A DNA stretch of 64,000 bases from CAWBRT01 sp963832785. Its GTDB lineage: Bacteria > Acidobacteriota > Terriglobia > Terriglobales > Acidobacteriaceae. Under the pieces are notes generated by a model. The model worked only from the letters and a program-made list of their open reading frames with translations. It had not been told where the DNA came from and ran no database searches. Numbering within the stretch: the first letter of the stretch is position 1; every line of letters starts with the position of its first letter. Below, one piece after another: positions 50,202 through 60,533 of the stretch. The DNA lies in NCBI GenBank assembly GCA_963832785.1, contig CAWHVF010000007.1, positions 310,001 to 374,000 of the forward strand, written 5' to 3'. Position numbers and translations under genes: made by a program.

Positions 50202-51551
50202 CTATCCCCTTTCCCGCTTGCTGAAGCTCTTGTCCCCGTAGATTGAGGCCTCCAGCAACTGTACGTAATGCACCACCGGCAGCGGGCGCCGGCTCTCCTG
50301 CAATAGAGAACTGAGCTGCAACTGGCATCCGGGATTTCCCGTCGCCACAACCTGGGCGGGCGTAGCCATGATCTTCTCGGCCTTGCGCGTGCCCAGTTGC
50401 CAGCCGGTTTCCGGCTGGAGCAGGTTGTATATGCCGGCCGAGCCGCAGCACAGCGCCGACTCAGGCAACTCCAGCAGTTCCAAACCTGGGATCGTGCGCA
50501 GCAAGGCGCGGGGTGGCTCGCGCAATCCCTGGGCGTGCTGCAGATGACAAGGATCGTGAAATGCGACCTGCAATGGCAAGGGATGGCGCGGCGCAACCGG
50601 CTGCAACTCGGCCAAAAATTCGGAAACATCTTTGCACTTGGCGGAGAAAGCCTCGGCGCGCGCGGCATAACCGGGATCGTCGCGCAGCAGGTAGCCGTAT
50701 TCTTTCACCGCTGCACCGCAGCCGGCGGCATTCACCACGATGTCGTCCACCGGCAACGGCTGCAAGAGGTCGATCAGCTTGCGGGCCATCTCCAGGGCCT
50801 CTTTTTTCTCGCCGAGATCCGCAAGCAGAGCCCCGCAGCAACCTTGATATTGCGGCACCAGGACCTCACAACCCTCGGCCGCCAGCACCCGCGCGGTCGC
50901 CGCATTCACCTCCGCCATGAACACGCTCTGCACGCAGCCGGTCAACAAGGCCACGCTGCGGCGCTTCTTGCCCTGCGCCGGAATGCGCTCCGGCAGCTTT
51001 TCCATGGCGCCGCTGCCGGACAAATCCGGCAGCAAGCGCTCCATGGCGCGCAGATAGGCCGGCAACAAAGACGTCAGGCCCAGCCGGCGAACCAACCGCT
51101 GCAACCCCAGCCGCTGGTAGGCGCGCAGCAGAACCGCCGCCTGCCGCAATCGCCGCGGACGACTGAACAGCGCCGCAATCAGGCGCCGCAATGCCCGTTC
51201 GCCAAGCGGCCTCCGATATTGCCGCCGCAGTTGCCCGCGCATGGCCTCGATCAGCTTCCCATATTTCACTCCCGACGGGCACGCGCTGACGCAGGCCTGG
51301 CACCCCAGGCAATGATCGAAGTGGGAGGCGTAGGCTTTGCTCAATCCCGCCTCGCCCTCGAGTGCCAGGTTCATCAGGTAAATGCGGCCGCGCGGCGAAT
51401 CCGCCTCGTTTCCCCAGAGCAGGTATGTGGGGCAGGTTTGCAGGCAGAAGCCGCAATGGACGCAGACGCTCAGCAGCTCCGCGGAGGGCGGGTGATAGCC
51501 ATCGAATCTGCTTTTGCCGTTCGCAGGCGTGGTCAGGGACTGCGCCATCAT
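50202..51551 (-). CDS. glcF: glycolate oxidase iron-sulfur subunit GlcF
   Basis: ATG at 51551 overlaps the glcE stop by four bases (ATGA); a longer open frame upstream lies inside glcE. The 449-residue product has two 4Fe-4S clusters, CVHCGFCLQTCPTY and CLGCQACVSACPSGV, and two CCG domains ending GCCGALLADLGEKKEAL and CCGSAGIYNLLQP. It passes electrons from the FAD subunits to the membrane quinone pool. Together with glcE and glcD it forms the glycolate (or D-lactate) oxidase that turns glycolate into glyoxylate. Confidence 0.93.
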   Translation of the reverse strand: MMAQSLTTPANGKSRFDGYHPPSAELLSVCVHCGFCLQTCPTYLLWGNEADSPRGRIYLMNLALEGEAGLSKAYASHFDHCLGCQACVSACPSGVKYGKLIEAMRGQLRRQYRRPLGERALRRLIAALFSRPRRLRQAAVLLRAYQRLGLQRLVRRLGLTSLLPAYLRAMERLLPDLSGSGAMEKLPERIPAQGKKRRSVALLTGCVQSVFMAEVNAATARVLAAEGCEVLVPQYQGCCGALLADLGEKKEALEMARKLIDLLQPLPVDDIVVNAAGCGAAVKEYGYLLRDDPGYAARAEAFSAKCKDVSEFLAELQPVAPRHPLPLQVAFHDPCHLQHAQGLREPPRALLRTIPGLELLELPESALCCGSAGIYNLLQPETGWQLGTRKAEKIMATPAQVVATGNPGCQLQLSSLLQESRRPLPVVHYVQLLEASIYGDKSFSKRERG

Positions 51552-52822
51552 ATGCCCCCCACGAAACGGCCTGGATTTAGAATGCGCGCCGGGTCGAATT
51601 TCTGCTTGATTTGCCGCATCAGCGGCAGGGCATCTTTCACGCTGCCCCAGATGTCCAGTTCCTGTTTCAGGGCCGCCGGACACCGCTGCACGATCAATGT
51701 CCCATGCAGATGCTCCAGCTCGCCGCGCAATGCCTTCACCATGGCGGCGCAAGCGGCTAAGCTGACGCCGCCCAGCCTGACATCTGCCACGCCGGTCGTT
51801 TGCGCCACCACCCCCGCCTGAGCACCGGCCCGGCCGGCCTGACGGTACACCGCGTCGCAAAGCGCTCCGATCTGAGCGGGCAGCACAGTGCACTTGCAGA
51901 TCACCGCCTCCGCCGCGCCGGCGAACAGCTTCGGCCGCGCCGACCAGGCATCGTCCTCCGACTCGCTGAAAATATGCCCGCCGGCAATGCGGCCCAGCTT
52001 CCCGAACTGGTCTTGCAGCAGCTCGGGGATGCCTTCGAAGCGGACATCAATGGTGATCCGGTCCGCGCGCTGAGCGCGAAGCTGCAAGCCGGTATAGACA
52101 AGGTGCGAGTCCAGGATGGCAAGCGCAAGTTTTACCGCATCCGAGGCCGGCGACGCGCTGTAACTGGCAACGGCGAAGGGGACAGGATGCAAGCGGAACA
52201 CGGCCCGAGTGATCACGCCAAGCGTGCCCAACGAACCAATAAAGAGCTTGGCCAGATCATAACCGGCAACGTTCTTCACCACCTTGCCTCCGGCGTTGAC
52301 CAGACTGCCGTCGGGCAGCGCCATTTGCAGGCCAAGAACCAGGTCGCGGATGCCGCCGTAGCGGATGCGCAGGCTGCCGGTGTCCGCCGTGGCCAGCACT
52401 CCGCCGACGGTCGCCCTTTCCGGTTGCAGTGTATCGGCGGCCAGCATCTGGCCATGCTGCCGGAGGGCGTTCTGCAGGCTGGCGATTGGGCAGCCGGCCT
52501 CGACAGTGGTCGTCATATCGTCCCAGGCGTGCTCGATCACCCGGTTGAGCCGGGCTGTGGACAGGACAAAATCTGCCTTCTCCGGCCTGTTCCCCAACCA
52601 GAGCTTGGTGCCACTGCCGCGCGGAATGACGGCCAATCCCGCGGAGCTGCAGTAACGCAGTACCTGAGCTACTTGCTGGGCGTTCTCTGGAGCGATCACC
52701 CCGCGCGGCTGGGTGCCGTCGACGGCGTCATCGCTGCCGGCCGACCGGAGATGCTCGTGGCCGACAATCGCCGCCAGTTCGCTCCACGCGCGCTCAATCG
52801 TTGCTGCTCCGGCTTGGCTCAT
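51548..52822 (-). CDS. glcE: glycolate oxidase FAD-binding subunit GlcE
   Basis: ATG at 52822 with GGAG five bases upstream; an in-frame GTG lies six bases earlier. The 424-residue product has the PCMH-type FAD fold: VIAPENAQQVAQVLRYCSSA, VIPRGSGTKLWLG, LNRVIEHAWDDMTTTVEAGC, GVLATADTGSLRIRYGGIRD and VVKNVAGYDLAKLFIGSLGT. It is shorter than GlcD and has the GlcE-type Ala/Gly-rich C-terminal half. It overlaps glcF and lies 76 bases after glcD in the same operon. Confidence 0.92.
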   Translation of the reverse strand: MSQAGAATIERAWSELAAIVGHEHLRSAGSDDAVDGTQPRGVIAPENAQQVAQVLRYCSSAGLAVIPRGSGTKLWLGNRPEKADFVLSTARLNRVIEHAWDDMTTTVEAGCPIASLQNALRQHGQMLAADTLQPERATVGGVLATADTGSLRIRYGGIRDLVLGLQMALPDGSLVNAGGKVVKNVAGYDLAKLFIGSLGTLGVITRAVFRLHPVPFAVASYSASPASDAVKLALAILDSHLVYTGLQLRAQRADRITIDVRFEGIPELLQDQFGKLGRIAGGHIFSESEDDAWSARPKLFAGAAEAVICKCTVLPAQIGALCDAVYRQAGRAGAQAGVVAQTTGVADVRLGGVSLAACAAMVKALRGELEHLHGTLIVQRCPAALKQELDIWGSVKDALPLMRQIKQKFDPARILNPGRFVGGI

Positions 52823-52898
52823 AACCACTCCACTTGCTTGCTCACTGCCATTGCCGGACCGGTTTGGAGGTTCGGCCCGGCACTCCCGGAGTCGATGC

Positions 52899-54308
52899 CT
52901 AAGCGCTGGCGCTCGCGTCCGCTACTGAAGCCTCCGCGCCGGGGAAGATCTTGGTCGGATTACAGAGGCCGAAGGGATCAAAAGCCGAGCGCAGGCGCTG
53001 CATGGCGTTGAGATCGGCGGCGGAGAACATGACCGGCATGAAATGCTTCTTCTCTTCGCCAATGCCGTGTTCACCCGTAATCGATCCTCCCGCCTCGACG
53101 CACAGGCGAAGGATGTCTTCGGCCAAAGCCATTGCCCGTTGTGCCTGGCCGGGAATCCGGTGGTCATACAGCACCAGCGGGTGGAGGTTGCCGTCGCCGG
53201 CGTGAAAGACGTTGGCGACGCGCAGGCCGGCCCTGGTCTTGAGGCGCTCGATCTCCTCCAGGACGCGCGGCAAGGCGGTGCGCGGGATGACCCCATCCTG
53301 CACCAGGTAGGCCGGCGAGATATGGCCCACGGCGGCAAAGGCCGCCTTGCGTCCCTTCCAGACCGCCATCCGTTCCGCCTCGGATTTGGCCAGCCGGAGC
53401 TCCCAGGCCCCGCAGCTCCTGCAAAGCGGGCCCAGCTTCTCCATCAGCAGCTCCACCTCGCGGCCCGATCCGTCCAGCTCCACCAGCAGCAGCGCCTGGC
53501 AGTGGGGATAATTGGCGTGCACCGCCGCTTCGCTGGCTTCAATCGCCAGCCGGTCCATGATCTCCAGGGCCGCGGGGAACATTCCGGATGAGACAATGCC
53601 GCTGACCGCGTCTCCCGCCTCGCGGCTGGAGTTAAATGCCGCCATGAGCGTCTGCGTGGCCTCCGGCTTTTTGATCACCCGCAGCGTAACCTGGGTGACG
53701 ATTCCGAAGGTCCCCTCCGAGCCTACAAACGCGCCTACCAGGTCATAGCCGGGCTCCTCGATATGCCGGCCGCCCAGCCGGACCAGGGAGCCATCCGAGA
53801 GCACCACCTCGAGGGCGAGGATATAAGTCGTGGTTACGCCATACTTGAAGCAGTGCGCGCCGCCGGAATTCTCAGCCACGTTTCCGGCCACCGTGCAGAC
53901 CGATTGCGAGGAGGGGTCCGGCGCGTAGAAATATCCCCAGGGCGAAACCGCCTCTGTGATGGCGGCGTTGGTCACTCCCGGCTCGGCCACCACGCGCGCG
54001 TTGGGGATATCGATTTCCAGAATGCGATTCATGCGGGAGATGCTGATTACCACTCCGCCCTTGACGGGCAGCGCTCCGCCGCTAAGCCCTGTGCCGGATC
54101 CGCGGGCCACAAACGGAATTCGCTCGCGGTGGCACAGTTTGACGATTTGCTGCACTTCCAGGGTGGAGGACGGCAGCAGAACGAGTTCGGGAACCACCCG
54201 GAACAGAGTGAGGCCGTCGCATTCGTAGGTTCGGAGCTGCTCGGCCCCGCTGACCAGGCCGGCATCCCCGACGATCTCGCGAAATTCACCAATCAACCGG
54301 GCGTCCAT
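52899..54308 (-). CDS. glcD: glycolate oxidase catalytic subunit GlcD
   Basis: ATG at 54308 with GAGG five bases upstream (a GTG at 54314 is also possible). The 469-residue flavoprotein has VLLPSSTLEVQQIVKLCHRE, PFVARGSGTGLSGGALPVKG, NVAENSGGAHCFKYGVTTTY and the FAD/active-site C-terminal phrases FHAGDGNLHPLVLYD and GSITGEHGIGEEKKHFM. This is the subunit that oxidises 2-hydroxy acids. First gene of glcDEF; no glcC regulator is near. Confidence 0.93.
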   Translation of the reverse strand: MDARLIGEFREIVGDAGLVSGAEQLRTYECDGLTLFRVVPELVLLPSSTLEVQQIVKLCHRERIPFVARGSGTGLSGGALPVKGGVVISISRMNRILEIDIPNARVVAEPGVTNAAITEAVSPWGYFYAPDPSSQSVCTVAGNVAENSGGAHCFKYGVTTTYILALEVVLSDGSLVRLGGRHIEEPGYDLVGAFVGSEGTFGIVTQVTLRVIKKPEATQTLMAAFNSSREAGDAVSGIVSSGMFPAALEIMDRLAIEASEAAVHANYPHCQALLLVELDGSGREVELLMEKLGPLCRSCGAWELRLAKSEAERMAVWKGRKAAFAAVGHISPAYLVQDGVIPRTALPRVLEEIERLKTRAGLRVANVFHAGDGNLHPLVLYDHRIPGQAQRAMALAEDILRLCVEAGGSITGEHGIGEEKKHFMPVMFSAADLNAMQRLRSAFDPFGLCNPTKIFPGAEASVADASASA

Positions 54309-54886
54309 TCGCACCTCGGGATCTTATGCCGGTCCGTTTGACCGTGACCGCGTTTCGCTTTCTTCGAGCCGATGCCAATGTGGGCCGCGAGGCCAGCGAA
54401 CGCAGCAGGGTCGCTGCCGAGTCACTCGCCTTGGACGCGGTCGTATCTGGCATAACTCAACCAAGTTCTGGATGTTGAAAAGCCCCAAGAGCCCTAGGCC
54501 GGCCGGCGCGTGCACCGGCAATTCCCCGGAAGAGAGGATGAAGGAGTTTAGGGCAGATGCGTCAGCCATGGATGTGACGCAGATCACCCGCCACCCTGAC
54601 ACCGATTTTAGCCGTGAGCCCTGGGCAGCGACTCCGGGGTGAATACGCGGGTGCAGCTTGGAATGTCCCGGCGTGGCGCCTATGGCGGCAGATATCGGGT
54701 TAGGCCTTGCAAAACAATCTACCCGTAGTAAAATGCGGCACCTTGGAGCCGCTGCGCTGAAAGGGAACCGGCTGCCGAAAAGGTGTTCTTGCGCGCGGAG
54801 CATAATTCCTCTTGCGCAATTTGAGCATTTCCCCAACACCCGGGGCATTAGACATAAGCAGTTTTGATCACGAGGAGCGTTTAAGA
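54309..54886. other. intergenic region between glcD and the hydrolase gene
   Basis: About 580 bases between divergent genes. No regulator-type palindrome or coding sequence was recognised; the short frames have no start signals. Confidence 0.4.
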
Positions 54887-56693
54887 ATGAGCCAGGTTAA
54901 TCAGGTACCTGAAGTGAAGATGCGAAGTGAAGTGCGGGATGGCATGCGCATCGACTGGAACGCGCCAATCCCGGTTGACGACGGCATCGTTCTCCGGGCG
55001 GACGTCTTCCGCCCTATTGCCGATGGGCATTATCCGGCAATTCTGACCTACGGAATCTATGCCAAGGGCCTGGCCTTCCAGGACGGCTATCCGATGCAGT
55101 GGGAGAAGATGGTCACCGATCATCCGGAGATTCTCGAAGGCTCAACCAATAAGTACCAGAACTGGGAGGTCACCGATCCCGAGCGTTGGGTACCGCACGG
55201 CTACGCCGTGGTGCGGGTGGATTCGCGGGGCGCTGGCTGGTCTCCCGGCTTCATGGACCCGGGGTCTCCGAGAGAAATAGATGACCTGTATCAGTGCATC
55301 GAGTGGGCGGCGGCACAACCCTGGAGCAATGGAAAAGTCGGCATGCTGGGCATCTCCTATTACGCCTTCAACCAGTGGCGGGTGGCCACCAAGCATCCGC
55401 CGCATCTGGCCGCAATTATTCCCTGGGAGGGACGGAACGATCCCTACCGCGATTCTCTTTATCATGGCGGCATTTTGTCGGAGTTCCAGAAGCGCTGGGC
55501 GAAACACCAGGTGTCCAACATACAGTATGGGAAGGGAGACGAGGCCAAGAAGAACCCGAACACCGGCGAATCCGTCGCCGGTCCGGTGACGCTCTCGGAT
55601 GAGGAGCTGTCCAAGAACCGTGTCGACGTCTTCGAAGACATCAAGAAACATCCGCTGATCGATGAGTGGCACCGTTCCCGCACCGCCGATCTTTCGCAGG
55701 TAACCGTTCCAGCTGCTGACCTGTGCCAACTGGGGAGGCCAGGGCATCCATCCACGGGGGAACTTCAACGGCTTTATGTATGCGGCGTCGAAGCAGAAGT
55801 GGCTGGAGGCCCACGGCGATTCTCACTGGTCGCTCTTCTACTCCAACTACGGCGTGGCCCTGCAAAAGCGCTTCTTTGATTACTTCCTGAAGGGGATCGA
55901 TAACGGCTGGGAAAAACAACAGCCGCGCGTGCAACTCAACGTCCGCCATCCCGGCGAGAAATTTGTCTTGCGGGCGGAGAACGAGTGGCCGCTGGCGCGC
56001 ACGCAGTGGACCAAGTTCTATCTCGACCCCACGCCAACCGACCCCAAACCGGCCACCATCGGCGGAGCCCATCTCTCGCTTTCTGCGAAGCCGGCTGCTA
56101 AAGGCGCGGCCATCGAGTATGAGGCGATGGGCAGCGGCCTCACTTTCTGGATGCCGCCGCTGCCGAAGGCTACGGAGATCACCGGGCCGATGGCGGCCAA
56201 GCTGTTCATCTCCTCCTCGACCAAAGATGCCGACCTATTCCTGATCGTGCGGGTTTTCGACCCGCAAGGCAAGGAGCTGACCTTCATGGGTTCAACCGAT
56301 CCCAATACTCCCATCGCCAACGGCTGGCTTAGGGCTTCGCATCGCCGGCTCGATCCGGTGCGCTCGAAGCCGTACCAGCCATTTCACCCGCACGACCGGC
56401 TTGAGCCATTGACTCCGGGCGAAATCTACGAATGCGACATCGAAATTGTGCCCAGTTGCATCGTGGTTCCGGCCGGCTGGCGCGTGGCGCTGACGGTTCG
56501 CGGGAAAGATTACGAATACGAAGGCGAACTGGGCGACTTCGGCAGGAAATTCCACTACGGCACGCGAGGCACGGGCGGCATGACGCACAACGATCCCGAC
56601 AGCCGGCCCGCCGACATCTTCGGCGGAAAGGTGAAACTGTACGCCGGGGGCGAGTGGCCGTCGTACTTGCTGCTGCCGATTATTCCAGGCTAA
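54887..56693 (+). pseudogene. CocE/NonD-family hydrolase (peptidase S15), one-base frameshift
   Basis: ATG at 54887 with GAGGAG 10 bases upstream. The first frame gives the hydrolase N-terminal half: GYAVVRVDSRGAGWSPGFMD, KVGMLGISYYAFNQWRVATK with the nucleophile Ser. Near 55711 one extra base breaks it; the next frame continues LLTCANWGGQGIHPRGNFNG, then HSHWSLF-like HGDSHWSLFYSNYGVALQKR, and the C-terminal jelly-roll domain with LRASHRRLDPVRSKPYQPFH and PAGWRVALTVRGKDYEY. Without the extra base the product has 601 residues, normal for the family. These are Xaa-Pro peptidases or ester hydrolases; substrate unknown. Real decay or sequencing error. Confidence 0.85.
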
Positions 56694-56714
56694 GGCCGGT
56701 TCGTTTTCTGACTG

Positions 56715-56750
56715 CGCCGAGGAAGCCCGCGCGGGAATCCTCGGCGTTTT
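56715..56750 (+). terminator. rho-independent terminator after the hydrolase gene
   Basis: CGCCGAGGA (56715-56723), loop, TCCTCGGCG (56738-56746) then TTTT. Nine-base perfect stem 22 bases past the hydrolase stop. Confidence 0.8.
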
Positions 56751-56893
56751 GCAACGGAAAGACAGGGTTTCAGGTTCGAGGAGTGGTTAGGCGAGGAACT
56801 GAAAGAGCAAGTCAGGAAGCTGCGATTTAGTCTGCTCGATGGCTGATTCGGCCAGTTTTGGGTAAAGTGCGATTCCAAGCGAAGGGGCACCCT

Positions 56894-58327
56894 ATGGAGC
56901 AGGAGAGACAGGTCGACCACCGCGAAACGCTCACCTACCGGACAGTCGGACACGCCATCGATCAATCGCCGGTAACCCGCCCCATGATTGGGGTGATCGT
57001 AATTACCGCTCTGGCGTCCCTATTTGATGCCGGAGATGCCTACATGCTGGGGTTCGCCATTCCGGGCATCTCCAAGGAGTTTGGCGCCAGGCCGGAGACG
57101 CTGGGCTTGCTGGCCTCCTGCTCTTTGATTGGCATGACGCTGGGGTCCTTTGCCTGGGGATGGATTGCCGACAAGAACGGCCGCAAAATCGCCTTTACCA
57201 TGACCCTGCTGATATTCTCGGTTTTTTCCGGCGTCTGCGGCCTGGCGACCAGCATGGGTTTTCTGATCGGTGCGCGCTTTGTCGCCGGATTGGGAATCGG
57301 TGGGGCGGTGCCCGTCGATGCTTCCATTCTGGCGGAGTTCGCTCCAGCGCGCATTCGCGGCTACTCCGCGGGCGCGCTGCCAATCTCCTGGCCGGTATCG
57401 ACCTTCGTCGTCTCTTTGATCTCGCTCTTCGTGCTTCCCAGATGGGGTTGGCGCGGACTGTTTTTCGTATTCGTGTTACCGGCCTTCCTGACCTTTTGGA
57501 TACGGCGCAACGTGCCGGAATCTCCCCGTTGGCTGGCCAATCGCGGCCGCTTTGCCGAGGCCAGGAAGGCGCTCCACTACCTTCATATTTCCGACGAGGC
57601 GATCGAACGCTCGCGCATTGCGGTGGCCAACGAACCGCCGCTGCCCATGCTTCCGCCGGCGGTTTTCCGGGACTTGTTCGCGCCCCAGGTACGAAGCCGC
57701 ACCCTGCACACCTGGCTGCTTTGGCTATGTACCCAGATGGCCGGTTGGGCGCTGAACGTCTGGTTGCCCAAGCTTTTCATGCAGTACGGGGCAACTCTCA
57801 AGCAGGCCGTTACCTACATGCTGTATATCTCGATCATCTCCATCGCCGGGCGCTTCCTGGTCTACTTCTTGAGCGAGAAGGTCGGGCGGAAGCTCTTCAT
57901 CGTATGGGGCTTCACGCTGCTGGGTATCTGTCTTCTCTTCGCCATTGGCGTCAAGACCGCGCCCCACTTGTTCTGGGTAGCCGCTCTTTGCCGGCTCTTT
58001 AATGAAATCGGCGTGTGCGGCGCCACCATCTATACGCCCGAGGTTTTCCCGCTTCACATCCGCGTGCTGGGAGCGTCGACCGCCATGGGTCTGGGACGCA
58101 TTGGAGGCGCGATCGGCACCTACGCCGTGGGCTTTTTCGTGGGAACCGGCCACATCGCGTGGGCGTGGATCTTCCTGGCGGCGGGCAGCTTGATCATGGG
58201 CCTGGCTACCATTTGGTTTGGTATTGAACCTAAAGGGCAGAACCTTGAACAACTCACGAAAGATGGCATCCAGGCCGCAGCCGGAATTCACAAGGGAGAA
58301 GGCGCAGCGGCGCTATCGGGAAAATAA
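56894..58327 (+). CDS. MFS transporter, AAHS/sugar-porter type
   Basis: ATG at 56894 with AAGGGG upstream; the frame opens 36 bases earlier. The 477-residue product has 12 predicted helices. LFDAGDAYMLGFAIPGISKE, GSFAWGWIADKNGRKIAF (loop 2-3 signature), RFVAGLGIGGAVPVDASILA, PARIRGYSAG and RNVPESPRWLANRGR are typical of acid symporters such as PcaK/BenK or of sugar porters. In the second half: CGATIYTPEVFPLHIRVLGA. It probably imports the substrate of the flanking hydrolase or peptidase; it has its own upstream terminator, so is a separate unit with the M20 gene 60 bases on. Confidence 0.87.
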   Translation: MEQERQVDHRETLTYRTVGHAIDQSPVTRPMIGVIVITALASLFDAGDAYMLGFAIPGISKEFGARPETLGLLASCSLIGMTLGSFAWGWIADKNGRKIAFTMTLLIFSVFSGVCGLATSMGFLIGARFVAGLGIGGAVPVDASILAEFAPARIRGYSAGALPISWPVSTFVVSLISLFVLPRWGWRGLFFVFVLPAFLTFWIRRNVPESPRWLANRGRFAEARKALHYLHISDEAIERSRIAVANEPPLPMLPPAVFRDLFAPQVRSRTLHTWLLWLCTQMAGWALNVWLPKLFMQYGATLKQAVTYMLYISIISIAGRFLVYFLSEKVGRKLFIVWGFTLLGICLLFAIGVKTAPHLFWVAALCRLFNEIGVCGATIYTPEVFPLHIRVLGASTAMGLGRIGGAIGTYAVGFFVGTGHIAWAWIFLAAGSLIMGLATIWFGIEPKGQNLEQLTKDGIQAAAGIHKGEGAAALSGK

Positions 58328-58388
58328 AGCGCGTGTTTGCGGCGGTCGCTGGTCAAGGTGAAGGAGATCTGGAAAGAAAGGATCTGGT

Positions 58389-59759
58389 ATGGTCGAACCC
58401 GCAGTCAGACAAGAGCTTGCCAAATACATCTGTGATCATCAGGACGAGTTCATCGAAAGACTGAAGCGCTTTTGCCGCCAGCCCAGCGTCTCCGCCCAGC
58501 AGATCGGCATCGACCAGATGCGTGAGCTGCTGATTCGAGAGATGCAGGCCGACGGCATAGAGACCCGCGTCCTGCCGAGTGAGACGGTGCCGCCGGTGTA
58601 CGGCGAGCTGCGGGCCGGCCGAAGCAAGACGATTCTCCTTTACAACCATTTTGATGTCCAGCCGGCCGAGCCTCTGGAGGAGTGGATTACTCCGCCGTTC
58701 GAGCCGACCATACGCGACGGCAGATTGTTCGCGCGGGGCGCAACCGACAACAAAGGCAACATTGTGGCCAGGCTGTCGGCGCTTCAGGCGATCAGGCACG
58801 TGGTTGGCACGCTGCCGATCAATGTCAAATTCCTGGTGGATGGCGAGGAGGAGATCAACAGCCCTTCGCTGCCGGATTTGGCCAGGCGGAACCGCCAACT
58901 GCTGGAGGCCGACTGGGTGCTGTGGGAAGATACCCTGCGCGAAGGCGACGTGCCGGTGATTTCGCTGGGTTCAAAGGCCATCTGCACTATCGAGCTCAGG
59001 TGCAAGACCGCTTCGACCGATTTTCATTCCGCCTTTGCCGGCGTCTATCCCAGCGCCGCCTGGCGCCTGGTGCATGCGCTTGCCACCATGAAGGATGTCG
59101 ACGGGAATATCCTGATCGACGGCTTTTATGACGATGTGCGCAAACCTTCGGCGGCATTCCTCAAGCTGCAGGAGAAGCAACCCGAAGTAAATCTGCAGGC
59201 CATCACCGAGCGGTTTTCCATCAAGCGCTTCGTGCGCAACGTTGGTCCCCGGGATTTCCGGCGGCAGTACGTGGCCGATCCGACCTGCAACATCGCCGGC
59301 ATCAAATCCGGCTACACCGGCAAGGGCTCCAAGAATGTCCTGCCAGCCGAGGCCATGGCCAGGCTCGATATGCGCCTGGTTCCCGACCAGGAGCCGCAAA
59401 AGATGTACGAGCAAGTATGCCGGCATCTCCAGAGGCGGGGCTTCGACGATATTCAGGTTATCCCGGATCGCTATGGCTCGAAGCCATCGATGTCGAGCAT
59501 AGACGAGCGGGCACTGGAAATGCTGGTCAAAGCGGTGGAGTCCGGTTACGGCTGCAAGCCCATCGTGGAATCAATGTCCAGCGGCGCCACTCCCATGTGG
59601 ATCGCTTCGGAGGTACTGGGCAAACCGGTCATAGCTTTCGGCGTCGGCCATCCTACTCATCGTACCCATGCGCCCAACGAGAATGTCATACTGAGTGAGT
59701 TCACCGCCCAGGTACTCACCATGGCGGAATTCTTCCTGCGGCTTGGGTCGGACAATTGA
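58389..59759 (+). CDS. M20-family metallopeptidase
   Basis: The 456-residue product has the M20 di-zinc order: ILLYNHFDVQPAEPLEEWIT with the first His and Asp, FARGATDNKGNIVA with the bridging Asp, FLVDGEEEINSPSLP with the general-base Glu pair, and near the end FGVGHPTHRTHAPNENV with the last His. An inserted dimerisation domain lies at ~190-340. M20 enzymes cut dipeptides, N-acyl or N-carbamoyl amino acids; here the substrate is unknown. GAAAGGA lies about nine bases before the ATG at 58389. It follows the MFS carrier closely, suggesting uptake then hydrolysis. Confidence 0.9.
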   Translation: MVEPAVRQELAKYICDHQDEFIERLKRFCRQPSVSAQQIGIDQMRELLIREMQADGIETRVLPSETVPPVYGELRAGRSKTILLYNHFDVQPAEPLEEWITPPFEPTIRDGRLFARGATDNKGNIVARLSALQAIRHVVGTLPINVKFLVDGEEEINSPSLPDLARRNRQLLEADWVLWEDTLREGDVPVISLGSKAICTIELRCKTASTDFHSAFAGVYPSAAWRLVHALATMKDVDGNILIDGFYDDVRKPSAAFLKLQEKQPEVNLQAITERFSIKRFVRNVGPRDFRRQYVADPTCNIAGIKSGYTGKGSKNVLPAEAMARLDMRLVPDQEPQKMYEQVCRHLQRRGFDDIQVIPDRYGSKPSMSSIDERALEMLVKAVESGYGCKPIVESMSSGATPMWIASEVLGKPVIAFGVGHPTHRTHAPNENVILSEFTAQVLTMAEFFLRLGSDN

Positions 59760-59840
59760 ACCCGCCCGGCTTGGCCGCGGTCATTTGGCGCTGATCACGG
59801 TGTGCAATTCCGTTTGCCGGGATTTCTCTCTAGTGTTCGG

Positions 59841-60518
59841 CTACTCCGTACGGTGCTTTGCCTCTTCGATGACGCGGGCCGCGCGGCTGGGATTGTACAC
59901 ACCGCAGGAACAGAAATGGGCCAGGTACTTTGCCGCCTCCTCCGGGGTACGGCGCCCCTCCTTCACCCAATCGATCATTTTTCTGGCCAGGTTGGCGCTG
60001 ATCATGCCGTGGCCGCACATGGTAGTTAAGGTGAGCACCTGGCTGTTTGGCAATTTGCTCCGGTCACCTTCAAAGCCAAGCGAGTAGGAGAGACTGTGGC
60101 GAGGCTGACCGGTTGCGCACGAGCACTGCATCGCGTTCTCGACGGAGGTGGACATATTCACGCAAAGCCCCAGGTCTGCCTCGATGATCTCTTTCAGGAA
60201 CCCCTCCGCCGCCTTGATGTTGTCGAATATGGCGACGGCGTTGGTGGTGCCGTCTATGCCGTCGATCACCTTGCGGAAATCGGATTTCATGTCGCGCTTC
60301 CAGTGTGCGCTCGGCGTCAGATCGCGCGAGGGCCTGAAGGCGCCGCCATGGACGGTGTCGCCCAAGTTCACGGGATTATACTTGAGCGCGATCTCGAGAA
60401 AACGCTTTAGCCTGGGCACGCAATCCTTGTCGTTTTTCCCCTTGGTCGTCCGGCCGAATATGATGATGTCGTCGCGGAAGCTCTCGCTATTGCCGAAACG
60501 GTGCAGCGTATTCGTCAT
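59841..60518 (-). CDS. conserved hypothetical protein with Cys motifs (225 aa)
   Basis: ATG at 60518, 15 bases after the stop of the ferredoxin-like gene, so the two are one operon. The product (MTNTLHRFGNSESFRDDIII onward) holds conserved-looking stretches RPSRDLTPSAHWKRDMKSDF, DIDGTTNAV-like IDGIDGTTNAVAIFDNIKAA and several Cys: MQCSCATGQ, TTMCGHGMISANLA and HFCSCGVYNPSRAARVIEEA. There is no membrane segment or signal peptide. I do not recognise a family. The Cys spacing and the ferredoxin partner suggest a redox or metal enzyme, but that is inference. Confidence 0.75.
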   Translation of the reverse strand: MTNTLHRFGNSESFRDDIIIFGRTTKGKNDKDCVPRLKRFLEIALKYNPVNLGDTVHGGAFRPSRDLTPSAHWKRDMKSDFRKVIDGIDGTTNAVAIFDNIKAAEGFLKEIIEADLGLCVNMSTSVENAMQCSCATGQPRHSLSYSLGFEGDRSKLPNSQVLTLTTMCGHGMISANLARKMIDWVKEGRRTPEEAAKYLAHFCSCGVYNPSRAARVIEEAKHRTE

Positions 60519-60533
60519 GCCAGCTCCTGATTC

